Positions 1 through 10,654 of a DNA stretch of 64,000 nucleotides are shown piece after piece. Both the position numbers and the translations under genes were made by a program. The stretch is taken from positions 62,001-126,000 of the forward strand of contig CADCXA010000004.1 in the NCBI GenBank assembly GCA_902806565.1, in the 5' to 3' direction. The notes under the pieces were generated by a model. The model was not told the origin of the DNA and made no database searches. It worked only from the letters and a program-made list of their open reading frames with translations. Each line of letters starts with the position of its first letter. The stretch's first letter is position 1. Source of the stretch: Hypoxylon rubiginosum (taxonomy: Eukaryota; Ascomycota; Sordariomycetes; Xylariales; Hypoxylaceae).

Positions 1-250
1 TTCTCTTCATGGATCCTCCTTGGACCAATCAATCAGTCTCACCGTACAGGCAGCCATAGACATCAGAGCCCAGCCAAGTCAAGCTCGGTTTGAGCAAAGC
101 AGAGCAGCAGAGCAGAGCAGCAAAGCTGTGGCCAGCCTCGTCAGCCCATACACCACGGTTTCTTTTGACCTACCTAGGTAGCAGCCAGTTTTCATACCTC
201 GACCTTTTGCATTTCCTTCGCACATCTTTCCCGTCGACTCGAGCCTAAAG

Positions 251-664
251 GTGAGGTATGTTGGCGTCGTTGGTGTCTTTTTTTAATTTGCTACTTTTCT
301 GCCTTGTCCCTCGCCCACGCCCACGCCCACGCCCACACTCACACCCACACTCACACCCACACTCGCACCCCTCACTACCCATTGTCGACCACCATACATC
401 AAATCAACAATCACACATCTCGGCTGACCTATGTGCAAGCTCTACCAAACTCTACCAAACTCTACCGAACAGTGCTGATATTGAAGAACACCAGCCAGTC
501 TACATAATATTCTGCCGGATTTGCGAGCCAGCAGTAGACCCGAGCACGCCTTCGCGCGAATTGCCGGCGCATTCTCGAGGTGATAACTCTTTTCGTCTGC
601 GCGTCGACGCGTGGTAAAGCACGGACATCGTATGGCTAGCTAACTGATACACGTATCTTCTATA
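251..664 (+). other. Possible intron in the 5' leader
   Basis: A GTGAGG donor at 251 follows AAAG, and a pyrimidine-rich run ending in TATAG at about 664 could be the acceptor. Removing this segment would join a leader to the coding exon that begins at 807. Only the splice-like sites support it. Confidence 0.25.
311..370. repeat. C/A-rich tandem repeat (CACGCC and CACACTC units)
   Basis: Short tandem units of CCCACG followed by CACACTCACAC run through this interval. It translates into Arg-Pro or Ala-His repeats in two frames, which explains the spurious open frames around it. Confidence 0.85.
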
Positions 665-806
665 GATCCATTTCCTGGAGCTTCTGGAAATTGCCTGCGG
701 TGGGTTTATCGTGAGAATCAACGCTCATCGAGCCTGGCGCAGTGGCCGACAGGTATCACACATAAGGAGATAGTTGTGCTCTTTATCTAGAGGAAACGCA
801 TGTGTC

Positions 807-3800
807 ATGCGCCCCTCGATGAAGCAATTCTCAAGTCGACTGAAGCGGCGATTTCACCCGGAAGATCAAGATTCTACCGAGACGAGCAAACTACCCCAGT
901 CTGAAGCGCCATCCACACCCACCAACTCGCGACATCCAGACCCAACTCATCCCAAGAAAATTGCAGAGAAAATGCATCATCCGACGAAATATTCGAGCTC
1001 CAAATTCAGAAAGCATTCATGGAAACCATCTATAGCTTCGGGTGCGTCGGTCTCCTCTAATGTCGCAACTCACCCCAAAGCATCGGCCGCTAAGGGTACC
1101 TTCGGTTCCGCGCCGTCTCTAGAGCCCGTAACTAGTCACGACAAAACTAGTACCCAAGACACTATCGACAGGTTCAAGGCCACCAACATGAGTAATCCCG
1201 CAGCTTCTGGCACGAGCCACGGCATCCCTCCCGTCTACCCCGAATTCGGCTCTCTATCCTACCAAGGTTTAGACGTCGTGGCGCCGATAGACTATTCATC
1301 CATAGACACCCAAGCCATGGCCTCTCTAGGCCATATGCCTTTCTTGACACCAGGCTCCCAACCGCCTCCTCACCCCTGGAATAGCTACGCTATACCACAG
1401 ACCTTTTTGCCCTGGCCGACCCTGCAGCCCGCTCAGCCCGCTCAACCCACTCAGTCCGCTCAGTCCGCCCAGTCCGCTCAGCACGCTCAGCACGCTCAGC
1501 TCGCTCAGTCTATGCATTTTACACCATTCTTGAGCCAATTGCAATCCCTAGACCTTTCGAACGGCATGTCGTTTCCGCAGCAATTTCCACACTGGCATGA
1601 GCCAAGTTCAAGTTCGTTCTGTCCGATACAGCCAGGTGGGGAGCCCATAGCCGGCGAGACCGTTGCGGACGACAAGATTCTTCGTGGCAGTAACGAGTCT
1701 TTAGCAAGCCTGGAGCAGCCCGAGGTAGAAACAGCTCTCGTGGAAGAGGTTTCAAGAGCCCTAGAGCCATTGCAACGATTTGTTAGAAGGTGCGTTAGGC
1801 AGAACTGCGCCGCGTGTCGTCGGAAATTGGCCATGGGCATGGATGATGTTGGGGAGATGGCCAACTCCTGGGCAGCAATCGCCACAAGCCCGGATGCTTT
1901 AGTCGGCAGTGAGTTGTTTTTCTCTTTCTTTCTTTCTTTCTTTCTTTCTTTTTATGTGCTCCTTAGCCGTTAAGGGGCCATTCTAATCCCATCCTCATCA
2001 CTACCTCTGCGTTGCTCTTGGGATGTACGCATGTCTGTCTCTAGTCGACACGAAATGCTTCCCGCATATTCTCTTTACATGTGTACTTCTTTCCTATTGG
2101 CACCTTTCTAACTTGCAATAGAGGATCGGGCCATAGTGCTCGGTTGGAAATGCCAGAATGCCCAGTGTCCAGTATTAACGTGTCCCGGCTGTGGATTGGA
2201 CGGTGGTCTAATGATCATGCGTGGACAAAGTAGCACTTTCTATATAGCTGGGATGAGATTCACCACCTATTGGTGTTGCGACGACGCAAGAATGGCTGCA
2301 ATCTGGGCCCTCTCTTGCGGTTATAATACGAGGTCGACCTCCAAGTCTACGTCCGCATCCCAAGTTACTAATAAGACTAGAGAGTCGGCCAAATTCAACC
2401 CACCCCCCGCGGCCAGACCCAAGGGAGTTGGCTACGGAGGTAAAAGGCCGGAGTATTCTGTCCCCTCCCATTATAATGCAGCATTCCTGCCTGTCGCGAG
2501 CCCAGCACCGAAGAAGACCGTTGATCCCGAGGTAGATATGAGAAGGGAAGCGAAATTTCGGCTCATGGCCCTTCTACTACCGTCCTACAAGCTAGGAACC
2601 TCTTTCGACATGTCGCCGCCAGACTTGGTGTCACGGATACTTTCGCGCAGTCTAGTGGTGGAGCAGGCCGCAGCAATGTTAAGCAATGACTCCATCAATG
2701 AGATTGCTATACACCGGTATGGCCTTTACGATGCCCTGCTGGACTTCTTCGATGCTGCTGGAAGCCATCTAGCAACTGCTGAATTGGTTTATAACGAGCG
2801 CGAGCTGTATCACCGAGGAGACGGTAGACTGCTTTTCATCTCGTTTGATATGTGCAAAAGCAAAGCCAGGATGGTTTCCAAGGACACCGGAAAGTCTTTG
2901 CTTGAATTGTTAGGCAAACTTGCTTCCCAGGCACAAACCGTTACGCGACATGCCTCAACGCATCTTGCCGCATTCGACGGTCGAGAAGGGCAGAAGGTAC
3001 TAAAGCTGAGCAGACGCCTAGTAGAAGTCTTGACATCACACGACGCCAACGCGCAGCGGCTCCGAACCGAGATGGACACTAGCGCCATTGAGCCGAAGAT
3101 CGATTTTGCCGAATGGCACAGCAACAATTGTGTCAGTGATGTCCCTGACGAGAGAGTTCTAGACAAATTCACATACTCCGTGCTCGCTGAACGGGCGAAT
3201 GCTACGGCTCCTGCGTACGGGCGTATGAGAAGATTGATCACAGAGTTGTCAACATTGCAGACGTCGCTACCAGAAGGTATCTTCATCCGTTACGGATCCT
3301 CCCGGCTCGACGTCATGAAGGTTTTGATCATTGGACCCAAGGACACCCCTTACGAGCACGGTCTCTTCGAATTTGACTTGTACTGTACTCCGGGATATCC
3401 GAACGATCCCCCTATGATGAGGTTCAAGACCACGAGCAACGGCAAAGTGCGTTTCAACCCGAATCTATACGAAGACGGAACCAGTAAGTGGCAAACCCAT
3501 CTGACCTCGGGTAATTTTCTTTGCTAGTGAAGAAATGCATATATGTAACAGGAGCTGGGCGTGTTAGGATGCTGCTAACGGCAATGGTGAACAGTATGTC
3601 TCTCCCTGCTTGGGACTTGGGCCGGAGAGCCCTGGAGGGCTAACCAGTCGACTATACTCCAGATTCTCGTCAGCATCCAATCCATGATATTTTGCGAACA
3701 CCCGTGGTACAATGAGCCCGGCCGAGAGAATTCAGAGGGTAGCAAGACGCAGTCGGCTAGGTACAATAACGAGGTGCGAGCCTGGACATTGCGACATGCC

Positions 3801-4034
3801 CTGCAGCCCTGGATCGATGCGAGCGGCGCAAAAGATAAAGGCAAGCGTGCTATCACGACTCCTGACGAGCTACCGTCACTGTGGCAGGAGACGGCTCAGC
3901 TGTACTTACAGGTAAACGCCAAGGACATTCTTGAGTCGTCCCGACTGGCGGCCTTGAATTCCAAGAATTCCGGCTTACAGCATGCCGTAAAGGCTGTCAA
4001 CGCTGCTTTCCAAGCCTGGGGGTATTCATATTAG
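807..4034 (+). CDS. Large E2-like ubiquitin-conjugating protein (UBE2O/BIRC6-type UBC fold) with a Cys-rich module
   Basis: Three exons, 807-1908, 2122-3483 and 3595-4034, give 967 residues. ATG 807 is the first in-frame ATG of exon 1. Residues 1-320 are low-complexity and disordered, with an Ala-Gln/Pro/Ser repeat encoded at 1431-1510. A Cys-rich block follows: C329, C334, C337, then C378, C382, C386, C389, and C419, C420, C433. The UBC domain starts near 734 and contains the stretch GPKDTPYEHGLFEFDLYC, the FNPNLYEDG turn and active-site C823 in ICLSLLGTW; the GTWxGxPW stretch and the following helix match BIRC6/UBE2O-type E2s. It should accept ubiquitin from E1 and pass it to substrates. 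The zinc-like Cys block could supply E3 activity, as UBE2O combines both functions, but that is inference. Introns 1 (213 nt, containing a TTTC repeat) and 2 (111 nt) have GTGAGT and GTAAGT donors. Confidence 0.85.
1431..1510 (+). repeat. Coding hexanucleotide repeat (GCTCAG-like), Ala-Gln repeat
   Basis: Degenerate tandem copies of GCTCAGnnn encode repeated Ala-Gln-(Pro/Ser/His) in the N-terminal disordered part of the E2-like protein. Length variation between strains would be expected. Confidence 0.8.
1917..1953. repeat. (TTTC)n microsatellite in intron 1
   Basis: A run of TTTC units lies just inside the first intron of the UBC-domain gene, after the GTGAGT donor at 1909. Confidence 0.85.
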
Positions 4035-4781
4035 AAGATCGGTGGATTCCCATGGAAGTGTAGACTATCCTCGGGCAAGGAAATCATGGACCGGACGAAA
4101 GAACACGGTGAGCATCTAAACGCGGCGGACTTTGGCTGAGTCCCCTTTTCAATTTGACGGTGTGAAAGAAAGCGACGCAGAATTCGACATTAAATCGCCA
4201 GACATGAAACCAGGCTCTCGTGGCTGTAGCCATCGCAGAACGTATCTGGACAGGCCAGGAGTAGCTACCTAGGTAGCTTATTATCAGCCCCGAAGCGAAA
4301 GAGTCGGGTCTCCGGACCGGATGCATGATCATTGGGTTGGGCAAGCTAATTACATAGCTATCCTCGCTGGAGCCTCTATTTCTGCAGACGGCCTCTAGAT
4401 ATGTATGTATAGAACCTAAGATAGCGACCAAGGTTCTCATCCAGACAGCCCTAATAGGAACTATTCCGGTAATGACCAAGTGAGCAACGTAAGCAGAATT
4501 TTTACGAGGCTCTTTGTGTAGAATAGATGCACTCTGTTTAGAGTACTTAGGTGGGTAGGGGTGTATGAAATCACGGCTGCCCAACAGACCTGAAACATCA
4601 AGTAGCAATATTGAAATAATCATGTGCAATGTTTTTTTTTATGAAAAACTAAATGCATCTCATTGACAGATTTTGGTCGTACCATGTGAGGGAGAGGGAA
4701 AATCGCCGAGTCGATTACCAACTGAAATCGGGGCGAAGGGGTACGAGAACGTAGACTCTCTCAACTCTCTTCGTAGACCTC
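4035..4781. other. Convergent intergenic region with a 16-bp palindrome
   Basis: This lies between the 3' ends of the UBC-domain gene and the NAD kinase gene. It contains the perfect palindrome at 4263-4278 (core TACCTAGGTA). A 181-codon minus-strand open frame at 4084-4629 shows no recognisable domain or coding character. Confidence 0.5.
4263..4278. repeat. 16-bp perfect palindrome AGCTACCTAGGTAGCT
   Basis: The sequence equals its own reverse complement and extends the TACCTAGGTA core seen at several other intergenic places in the window. Confidence 0.9.
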
Positions 4782-6191
4782 CTAGGATTGGCCAAAAGGA
4801 TAATTGAATTTAAGTAAGCCGACCAGACCACCAAGCCATCCGTCGTCGTCCTCGGCAATCCCGTCCCTCTCGCCAGTGCCCTTGATGGGAGATCGGATGA
4901 CGCTGGGCACGCCGCCTGCCCATCCGCCGTCCGAGGTACGGCCTATAGTCTCGCCTTCGACACGGATCTCCATCCCGATGGTCGCCCCGGCCTTCCGCTT
5001 GCCGTCGATGCTGACCTCGAGCTCTCGTCCGCGGTTCTTGGAGCTCAGCTTGAGGGCCACCTTCGTATTCAGGGGCAGGCCGAGCGGTCGGAAGCTGAGA
5101 CTACGAGCGCAGATCGGGGTGATTAGCAGCGTCTTAACTAAGGGGTGCATGATACTCCCGCCGGCAGAGAGCGAGTAGGCGGTAGATCCTGTCGGCGTGC
5201 TGATCAGAATTCCATCGGCCACCGCCTCCGTCAGGAAGTGGTTATTCACGTAGACGTCGATGATGGCGAGGTGGGTATTTGGACCGCGGTGGATGACCAG
5301 CTCATTCACGGCGTGGAAGGGCTGGGATGTGGTATGGTCCACCCGTCCCGTCCCGCTCCCTCCCCCGAGGCCTGGTGATACTCGCGGTGTCGTCTGCTGC
5401 GGCTCGGCGGTTGACGTTGGCACGAGCCGCTCGTTTATGCAGACGCCTGCAGCATCGTACACTCCGACCTTCAACCGATGGCGCAAGAGTATTTTGCTGG
5501 ACCGGGTGAGCCCCATGCTCTTCCCCCGGACGCCCTCCCAACTGCGATGCAGGTGTACGTCTTCCTCCTCCGGCCGGCCGTGGGTAGCAGCCTGTGTGTG
5601 AGGACCCTGCAAATCGGACATGGCAACACGACTACCGCTCATATATACCTCGCGCCACGCGCGCTTGTACTCTTCAAACTTCCACTCGCCTAGGAAACCG
5701 AGAGTACCCATGCTAAAGGACAAAATCGGCGGTACAGACGCATGGAGGCTATAGAGGCTAGCGGCGCGCAGGATGGTCCCGTCACCGCCCAGGGTAGTTA
5801 CGAGGTCGATCTTGTCGGGGAACTGGCTCGCGTCGGAGGTGTAGATGGGAAAGGGAAGCGACTCGTGGATAGCAGAGGCGATCCGACGTTCGAAGACGAG
5901 GTTTAGGTTGGGATACTCGCTGTGGATGTGGATCGCAAAGGAGACGGCAGACGCTGTGACCTTTGGGTTGTGGAGTTTCGGGATGATTAGAATATTGCGG
6001 GGAGGCTCTGACCATTGCAGAGACAGTAGCGAAGATGTTGTGCCCTCTCTGTACCTAGGTAAGAGGCGGCTCGGGAGGGACGAAGCATCGAGGATCTCGC
6101 TACGGAAAGGAGTCGCCGAAAACGACCGCGCACCCGGTAGGCGTTGCGCGAGTAGACATCGAGAGCCGCCAGAGACGCCCAGCCGAAACAT
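4782..6191 (-). CDS. POS5: Mitochondrial NAD(H) kinase
   Basis: A single exon encodes 469 residues. NAD kinases use ATP to phosphorylate NAD+ or NADH to NADP(H). The defining GGDG motif is at 135-138, the NE pair at 296-297, and the glycine-rich DGILISTPTGSTAYSLSAGG segment at about 326-345, all in the expected order. Residues 1-30 are rich in Arg, Ser and Ala with almost no acidic residues (MFRLGVSGG...RSFSATPFR), which looks like a mitochondrial presequence, so the POS5 type (matrix NADPH supply) is preferred over the cytosolic UTR1 type. Residues 195-290 hold a low-complexity insertion between conserved blocks. A TACCTAGGTA palindrome (6052-6061) lies inside the coding sequence near the N-terminus. 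The neighbour at 7312 is divergent, so the 1.1 kb between them is probably shared promoter space. The assignment to mitochondria is inferred from sequence composition only. Confidence 0.88.
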   Translation of the reverse strand: MFRLGVSGGSRCLLAQRLPGARSFSATPFRSEILDASSLPSRLLPRYREGTTSSLLSLQWSEPPRNILIIPKLHNPKVTASAVSFAIHIHSEYPNLNLVFERRIASAIHESLPFPIYTSDASQFPDKIDLVTTLGGDGTILRAASLYSLHASVPPILSFSMGTLGFLGEWKFEEYKRAWREVYMSGSRVAMSDLQGPHTQAATHGRPEEEDVHLHRSWEGVRGKSMGLTRSSKILLRHRLKVGVYDAAGVCINERLVPTSTAEPQQTTPRVSPGLGGGSGTGRVDHTTSQPFHAVNELVIHRGPNTHLAIIDVYVNNHFLTEAVADGILISTPTGSTAYSLSAGGSIMHPLVKTLLITPICARSLSFRPLGLPLNTKVALKLSSKNRGRELEVSIDGKRKAGATIGMEIRVEGETIGRTSDGGWAGGVPSVIRSPIKGTGERDGIAEDDDGWLGGLVGLLKFNYPFGQS

Positions 6192-7311
6192 TGCTGCGTC
6201 CGGGCCTGATATGGACTGAAAACCTAGCCCCCATTACCTTTCACGAACCATTAACCCTTCGGCTGCTATAGCTGTCGCCTGTCGAAGGTCGCACGTGTGA
6301 CTCGTTGGTGTTGTAGTAGCAAGCGAGTGGGATATCCAAGGTGCCAATAGGTCGCATAGCTCGCACGCGCGTGAATGCTCGAGTGATACTTGGGTAGTTT
6401 CAATAAATGGGAATCAAACACATATTTCAACCCTCTCGAAGGTGAGCTTTGCCCGGTTCTGCGATTCGAACAAAATGGAGTACTTCGTAGAAAACAAGAC
6501 TGTATTTATTGCGAATAAACCCCCCTCTCGACCAGTTTACCCCATGGTTGAATGGCGTCTCTTCGAATTTGGCCCTCGAATTCTCAAATATCGTATAAGA
6601 GTTCGGATCCCGTCTCTCTGAGTATTATTATTTCTCCCAGTACCCGGGTAAAGAAAACAGATAGAGTACCTAGCGAGTCGATGTGGAATGAAAAAAAAAA
6701 AGAATGTGAATAATTTTTTACGAGTCCCGAAGACCGGGCCGTTCTCATCTCAAAATACGCACTGTGAACGGGTACTTACCTATGTACATAGGTGCCGCCC
6801 ATGTGTTGTACAATCTGACAACTTTTACCTCATGTTGACGAGGCAAGATATGTGCAATATCTAAACACAATTCAACGACACTCACTTAGTTCGCCTCTAT
6901 GATTTACCTGCTTAGCAATATTTTCCAGCAAGTTCCATTACCAAAGTTGCCGACATCATGTGAACTGTCCAAGGACTTGGAAAAGATACGAAGAGGCCAG
7001 TGCTAGTACTATCAAAATAGGTAACTCTAACAGTTGACCAGTCAGAGTCGTGTGCTGTCGAACCCCTGCAAATCTGCAGTTTTCCTAGTAGAAGCTGGTG
7101 ACTGAGTAGTTCGATCGTAGATCCGTTGAAGCCATCTTTGCTCACATAAAGGTAAGGTAGGTTGGGTAGGTAAGTACTGAAATGTCTACTTAGCTATCTT
7201 CTCTTACATGACTCGGCCTCCCTCCCCCAGGCATAATATTCTCAGGTATCCTCTCAAAGCAACATCCACCACCAGAGCACCTACGACTCTAGACAACAAA
7301 GACAGAACGCC
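6192..7311. promoter_or_regulatory. Divergent promoter region (NAD kinase / oxidoreductase)
   Basis: No gene is seen. The stretch contains the perfect 16-bp palindrome ACCTATGTACATAGGT at 6778-6793, an A-run near 6690 and a GGTA-rich tract at about 7150-7175. Both flanking genes read outward. Confidence 0.5.
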
Positions 7312-8492
7312 ATGGCTAATTCAAAGCTCAACGTCGGCGTCATTGGTTATGGGTAAGAATCTCTACCATGCATGGGTCCCTACAATGGATCCCCTATGAA
7401 CTGCTCGCTCACCCCTTTAGAATGTCCGCCACCATATTCCACATCCCATTCATCACGACCACGCCCACCTTGAGACTTCACTCCATCCTGCAGCGCAATC
7501 CTAGCGAGTCGGCATCATCGGCTCCGCGCGACCATCCTGACGTGAGGCACTTTACGTTTGTAGACCAATTCCTTGCCGATGCGGATCTGAATGTTGTCGT
7601 CATCACGACGCCCCCTCAGACGCACTTCTCCCTCGCTCAGCAGGCGCTACAGGCGGGGAAGCACATTCTCGTAGAGAAGCCGTTTGTCCCCAGCTCCGCC
7701 GAGGCGAACACCCTGATCGACCTCGCAAAGGAGAAGGGCCGCTTAATTTGCGTGTACCAGAACCGCCGCTGGGACAGCGACTTCCTGACGGTGCAGAAGC
7801 TCCTGGCCGACGGCGGTCCGCTAGGCAGGATCGTGGAGTTCGAGACGCACTTTGACCGCTTCCGGCTGGAGAAGCCTTCCAACTGGAAAGGCTCCCTCGG
7901 GATGGACCAAGGCGGCTCCGCTCTTTACGACCTAGGCACGCACCTGATCGACCAGGTGTACGTGCTGTTCGGGATGCCGCGCGGTGTTTTCGCCACGCTC
8001 GCCAGCCAGCGGGACGGCCTCCTGTCGGGCCCGGAAAACCCGAACCTGGAGCCCGACAGCGTCACGGCGCAGCTGTCCTACGGCGACGGCCTCATCGCCC
8101 TCGTGCGCATCGCCGTCTCGAGCGTCGAGGTGCAGCAGCCGAGGTTCTGGGTCAGAGGCACCAAGGGTAGCTACCGCAAGACCGGCCTGGACTCCCAGGA
8201 GCCCCAGCTGAAGTCGGGGATGAAGACGAGCGACGCCAATTTCGGCCGGGAGGGGCCGGAATGGAACGGGAAGCTTACCCTCCTCGGCGAGGGCGGCAGC
8301 GTGCGCGAGCAGGACCACCCGAATACCGAGCCCGAAACCTACAGCCGGATATATGAACTTTTTGGCGACGCCCTAGTTGGAAATCGCGCACAAGACGTGC
8401 CTGTGCCGGCCTCGCAGGCGAGGGATGTCTTGCGGATCATTGAAGCTGCCAAGGAGAGTGCAAGGAACCGGCGGGAGGTTCAGTTATCTTAA
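7312..8492 (+). CDS. Gfo/Idh/MocA-family NAD(P)-dependent oxidoreductase
   Basis: Two exons, 7312-7352 and 7421-8492, give 370 residues. The 68-nt intron splits the dinucleotide-binding loop and joining restores VGVIGYGMSA at about 8-17, a Rossmann GxGxxA-type motif. The catalytic-Lys signature EKP is at 99-101 (AGKHILVEKPF), and the conserved Asp/His pair is D184/H188 in YDLGTHLIDQ. The C-terminal half is the family's alpha/beta domain with its open sheet. Family members oxidise or reduce sugars, inositols or related alcohols, and the closest fungal relatives are annotated only as oxidoreductases, so the substrate cannot be named. Codon usage in the second exon is noticeably GC-rich at third positions compared with the flanking intergenic DNA, which is typical of a well-expressed gene. 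ATG 7312 has a favourable CGCC context. No signal peptide is seen, so it is probably cytosolic. Confidence 0.88.
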
Positions 8493-9197
8493 GGCTATTC
8501 TTCCGGGACGTGGCATCTTGGTATATCAGAATTTATTCTACTTGGCAGATGAAAACCATTACATTACTGCCTAGTTCAGAGTAACTTGACAGTGTTGCCG
8601 CGCTACAAATCTCAGTCAAATCCTCAGACCTACCAACATTCTACTCTTCCCCATAGCAGCAAGAAATATTGCCAACGGAAATTAGGCCTAGTGTTTGAAT
8701 AGCAAGCTTATAATCGCTATTGCCTGCTACCATTGGTCCTCGAAGGTTCACATCCACTTTGCTTCACGTCGCCTACTCATTCAGTAGAAGTTCACTATAG
8801 AGACACCACACATATTTCCCCCTTGATGGCTAAGTGTTTGCTATATACCAGGTAGGTATCTCGAAAGCCTACTGCTTTGTCGCACATCAGAGCACCAGCC
8901 CCATTTACTCACGGGAGTCCGGCCGTGAGAGGTGAGAGTAGAGAACTGTGTATTTTATTCCAGTACGCTATTATGTGACCAGCAGTCTAATCCAGAGCTC
9001 TTGGCTCAAATGCACGCATTCGCCACGCTATCATTGAATCATCTATCGTCGCTGGCGCCGAGCTCAAACGAAACTTATAACTTCGCCCTCCTTCTACAAT
9101 GCGCATGCAATTCTTCGCGAAGCAATTCCTCGCGAACCATGTTCGACATTTCCGGGTTTCACTTCCCAAGCGGTAGTTTGGCATTTGTGATCCCCCG
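8493..9197. other. Convergent intergenic region
   Basis: This lies between the 3' ends of the oxidoreductase and acyltransferase genes. No coding sequence, RNA or repeat longer than a few units is evident. Confidence 0.5.
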
Positions 9198-10654
9198 CTA
9201 GCGGAGAAAGACTCGTAGACCTCTGAGCATAAAGTTGAATATCAATCCGAATGTGCCAAGCATAATAAAGATCTTGATAAATTCCCACCAATACTGGGTC
9301 CGGACTTCTGTCTCGATGTGGCCCTTGATGCCTGCCCCATTCGCTGGGAATCGACCTGTCGAGACATACTGCTCGAGCAGCGCGTCTTTCTCGTACCATC
9401 GTTCACGGAGCCATACGTCGAACTTTTCTTGATTGTCCAGAGGTATATCGGCCATGGCAAATCGCCTCCAGTAAAAGTTGACGGATTTAGGAGGCCGCCC
9501 TTGAAAGTAGGTGCTCGACAAGGTAAAATAATCCTCGCCGTAATTGCCGCGGCTAGATGGCTCATCAGCCGGTTGATGCTAGCAACGAAAAGGAGATGCG
9601 ATATAGAGGGGTACTTACGGAACACCTTCGTAGGCCACGGTACAGTCGTATACGTATTCGATAGTCTCCTTGAGTTCGTTGAGACAGAAGAACATGCCGG
9701 TGCTTCGAGGCAGCATCAGATGCTCCATGTCACGCAGGCCCGTCTTGGCAGCCCATGCCGCTGACTTGGTCCGGCCATTATTGGACAGATTGGTGCCCTC
9801 GGGGAAAAGGAGGAGCCACATCGGATTCAGGTAGCTTTCACCATCGGGACCCGTGTGCTCAGTCCTCAACTTGCCAAGCCTGTGAGCTAGACGCGGCTGA
9901 TCGACGGCCATCTTACGAGACATGAAGATAAACCCGAGGAACATACAGCCGGGCCCGAGGACGGGAATCCATTTCAGCGATTCCTTCAAGATGATATAAA
10001 TATGCCCGTGCATATGAGGGTTGTTCGTGTATCCAACCCACCACAAATACAACCAGTCGGTGTAGATCTGCCGTAGAGCATATTGGTCAGCCACTTACGT
10101 TCATCCACACGGGATCGTCAAGCCAGCCCAGACCTGGTGATTGGCAATCATAACCATGCGCTCCGGGAATGCACACTGGACTCTGCCGTCCGGCGTCAAG
10201 CTCAACTGGCCAGCCACGGAGGAGTCGCCGCTTATCCTTATTATCGTCGGTGCCCACCACTGGGTCATCGTCGTAATCAGTAGGCCAAAAGATGCCTTGG
10301 TTAACGACATATACGCGTAATAGAGATCGCGATTCACGTAGTAAATCGGGGCACCGACGATCTGGGTGAGATGTACGCTGTAGCCATATCAGAACCGGGC
10401 CCGTATCTCCATAAGTCATGATCGCTAGGCAACCGAAAGTCGACAAGACAAGGGACATACGTCAAGCAGCCACTTCCGAAATACATGGCAAACGAAATGG
10501 CACGAAGGAGTGCCCGAAAGCGGCCATATTTGGCTTTTCCAGCAGGGTGGGGGGCGTTCGGATCTAGGGCCGGCTTCGTGGCGTCGGCTGTCAGCTTTGG
10601 TTCGGGGGCCTTGTCTGAAGGCGGCAGGCGCTGGCGCAGCTCGGCGGCGGCCAT
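9198..10654 (-). CDS. Acyl-CoA:lysophospholipid/lysophosphatidate acyltransferase (PlsC, AGPAT5/CST26-like)
   Basis: Four exons read down the minus strand, 10654-10461, 10377-10134, 10067-9619 and 9552-9198, giving 413 residues. The acyltransferase motif I is NHQIYTDW with H145 and D150 (H-x4-D); it is split by the second intron, whose GTCTGG donor is unusual. Motif III FPEGT is at 234-238. The segment YFTLSSTYFQGRPPKSVN near residue 310 is strongly conserved in the fungal CST26/AGPAT5-like subgroup. A hydrophobic segment near 45-65 and another at the C-terminus (about 390-410) suggest anchoring in the ER membrane. The enzyme should acylate a lysophospholipid or lysophosphatidic acid; which one cannot be told. 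ATG 10654 is chosen because the longer reading upstream starts only at GTG. Introns are 83, 66 and 66 nt. The neighbour LDAH-like gene is divergent and also concerns lipids. Confidence 0.85.

Larger units (their letters stand above)
1..806. promoter_or_regulatory. Upstream region and probable 5' leader of the UBC-domain gene
   Basis: No convincing coding region is present. The stretch holds a CCAAT box at 25-29, an AGCAGAGC-type direct repeat at about 96-125, the palindrome TACCTAGGTA at 171-180 and a C/A-rich tandem tract at 311-370. The open frames here are low-complexity products of that tract. It is most likely promoter plus untranslated leader. Confidence 0.5.

Noticed and set aside
258..617. 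119-codon plus-strand open frame near the window start
   Set aside because: Low-complexity reading of the CACGCC/CACACTC repeat.
4084..4629. 181-codon minus-strand open frame between convergent genes
   Set aside because: No domain, poor composition and no splice or promoter context; probably chance.
7932..8318. 128-codon minus-strand open frame inside the oxidoreductase gene
   Set aside because: A shadow of the GC-rich coding strand in the opposite frame.
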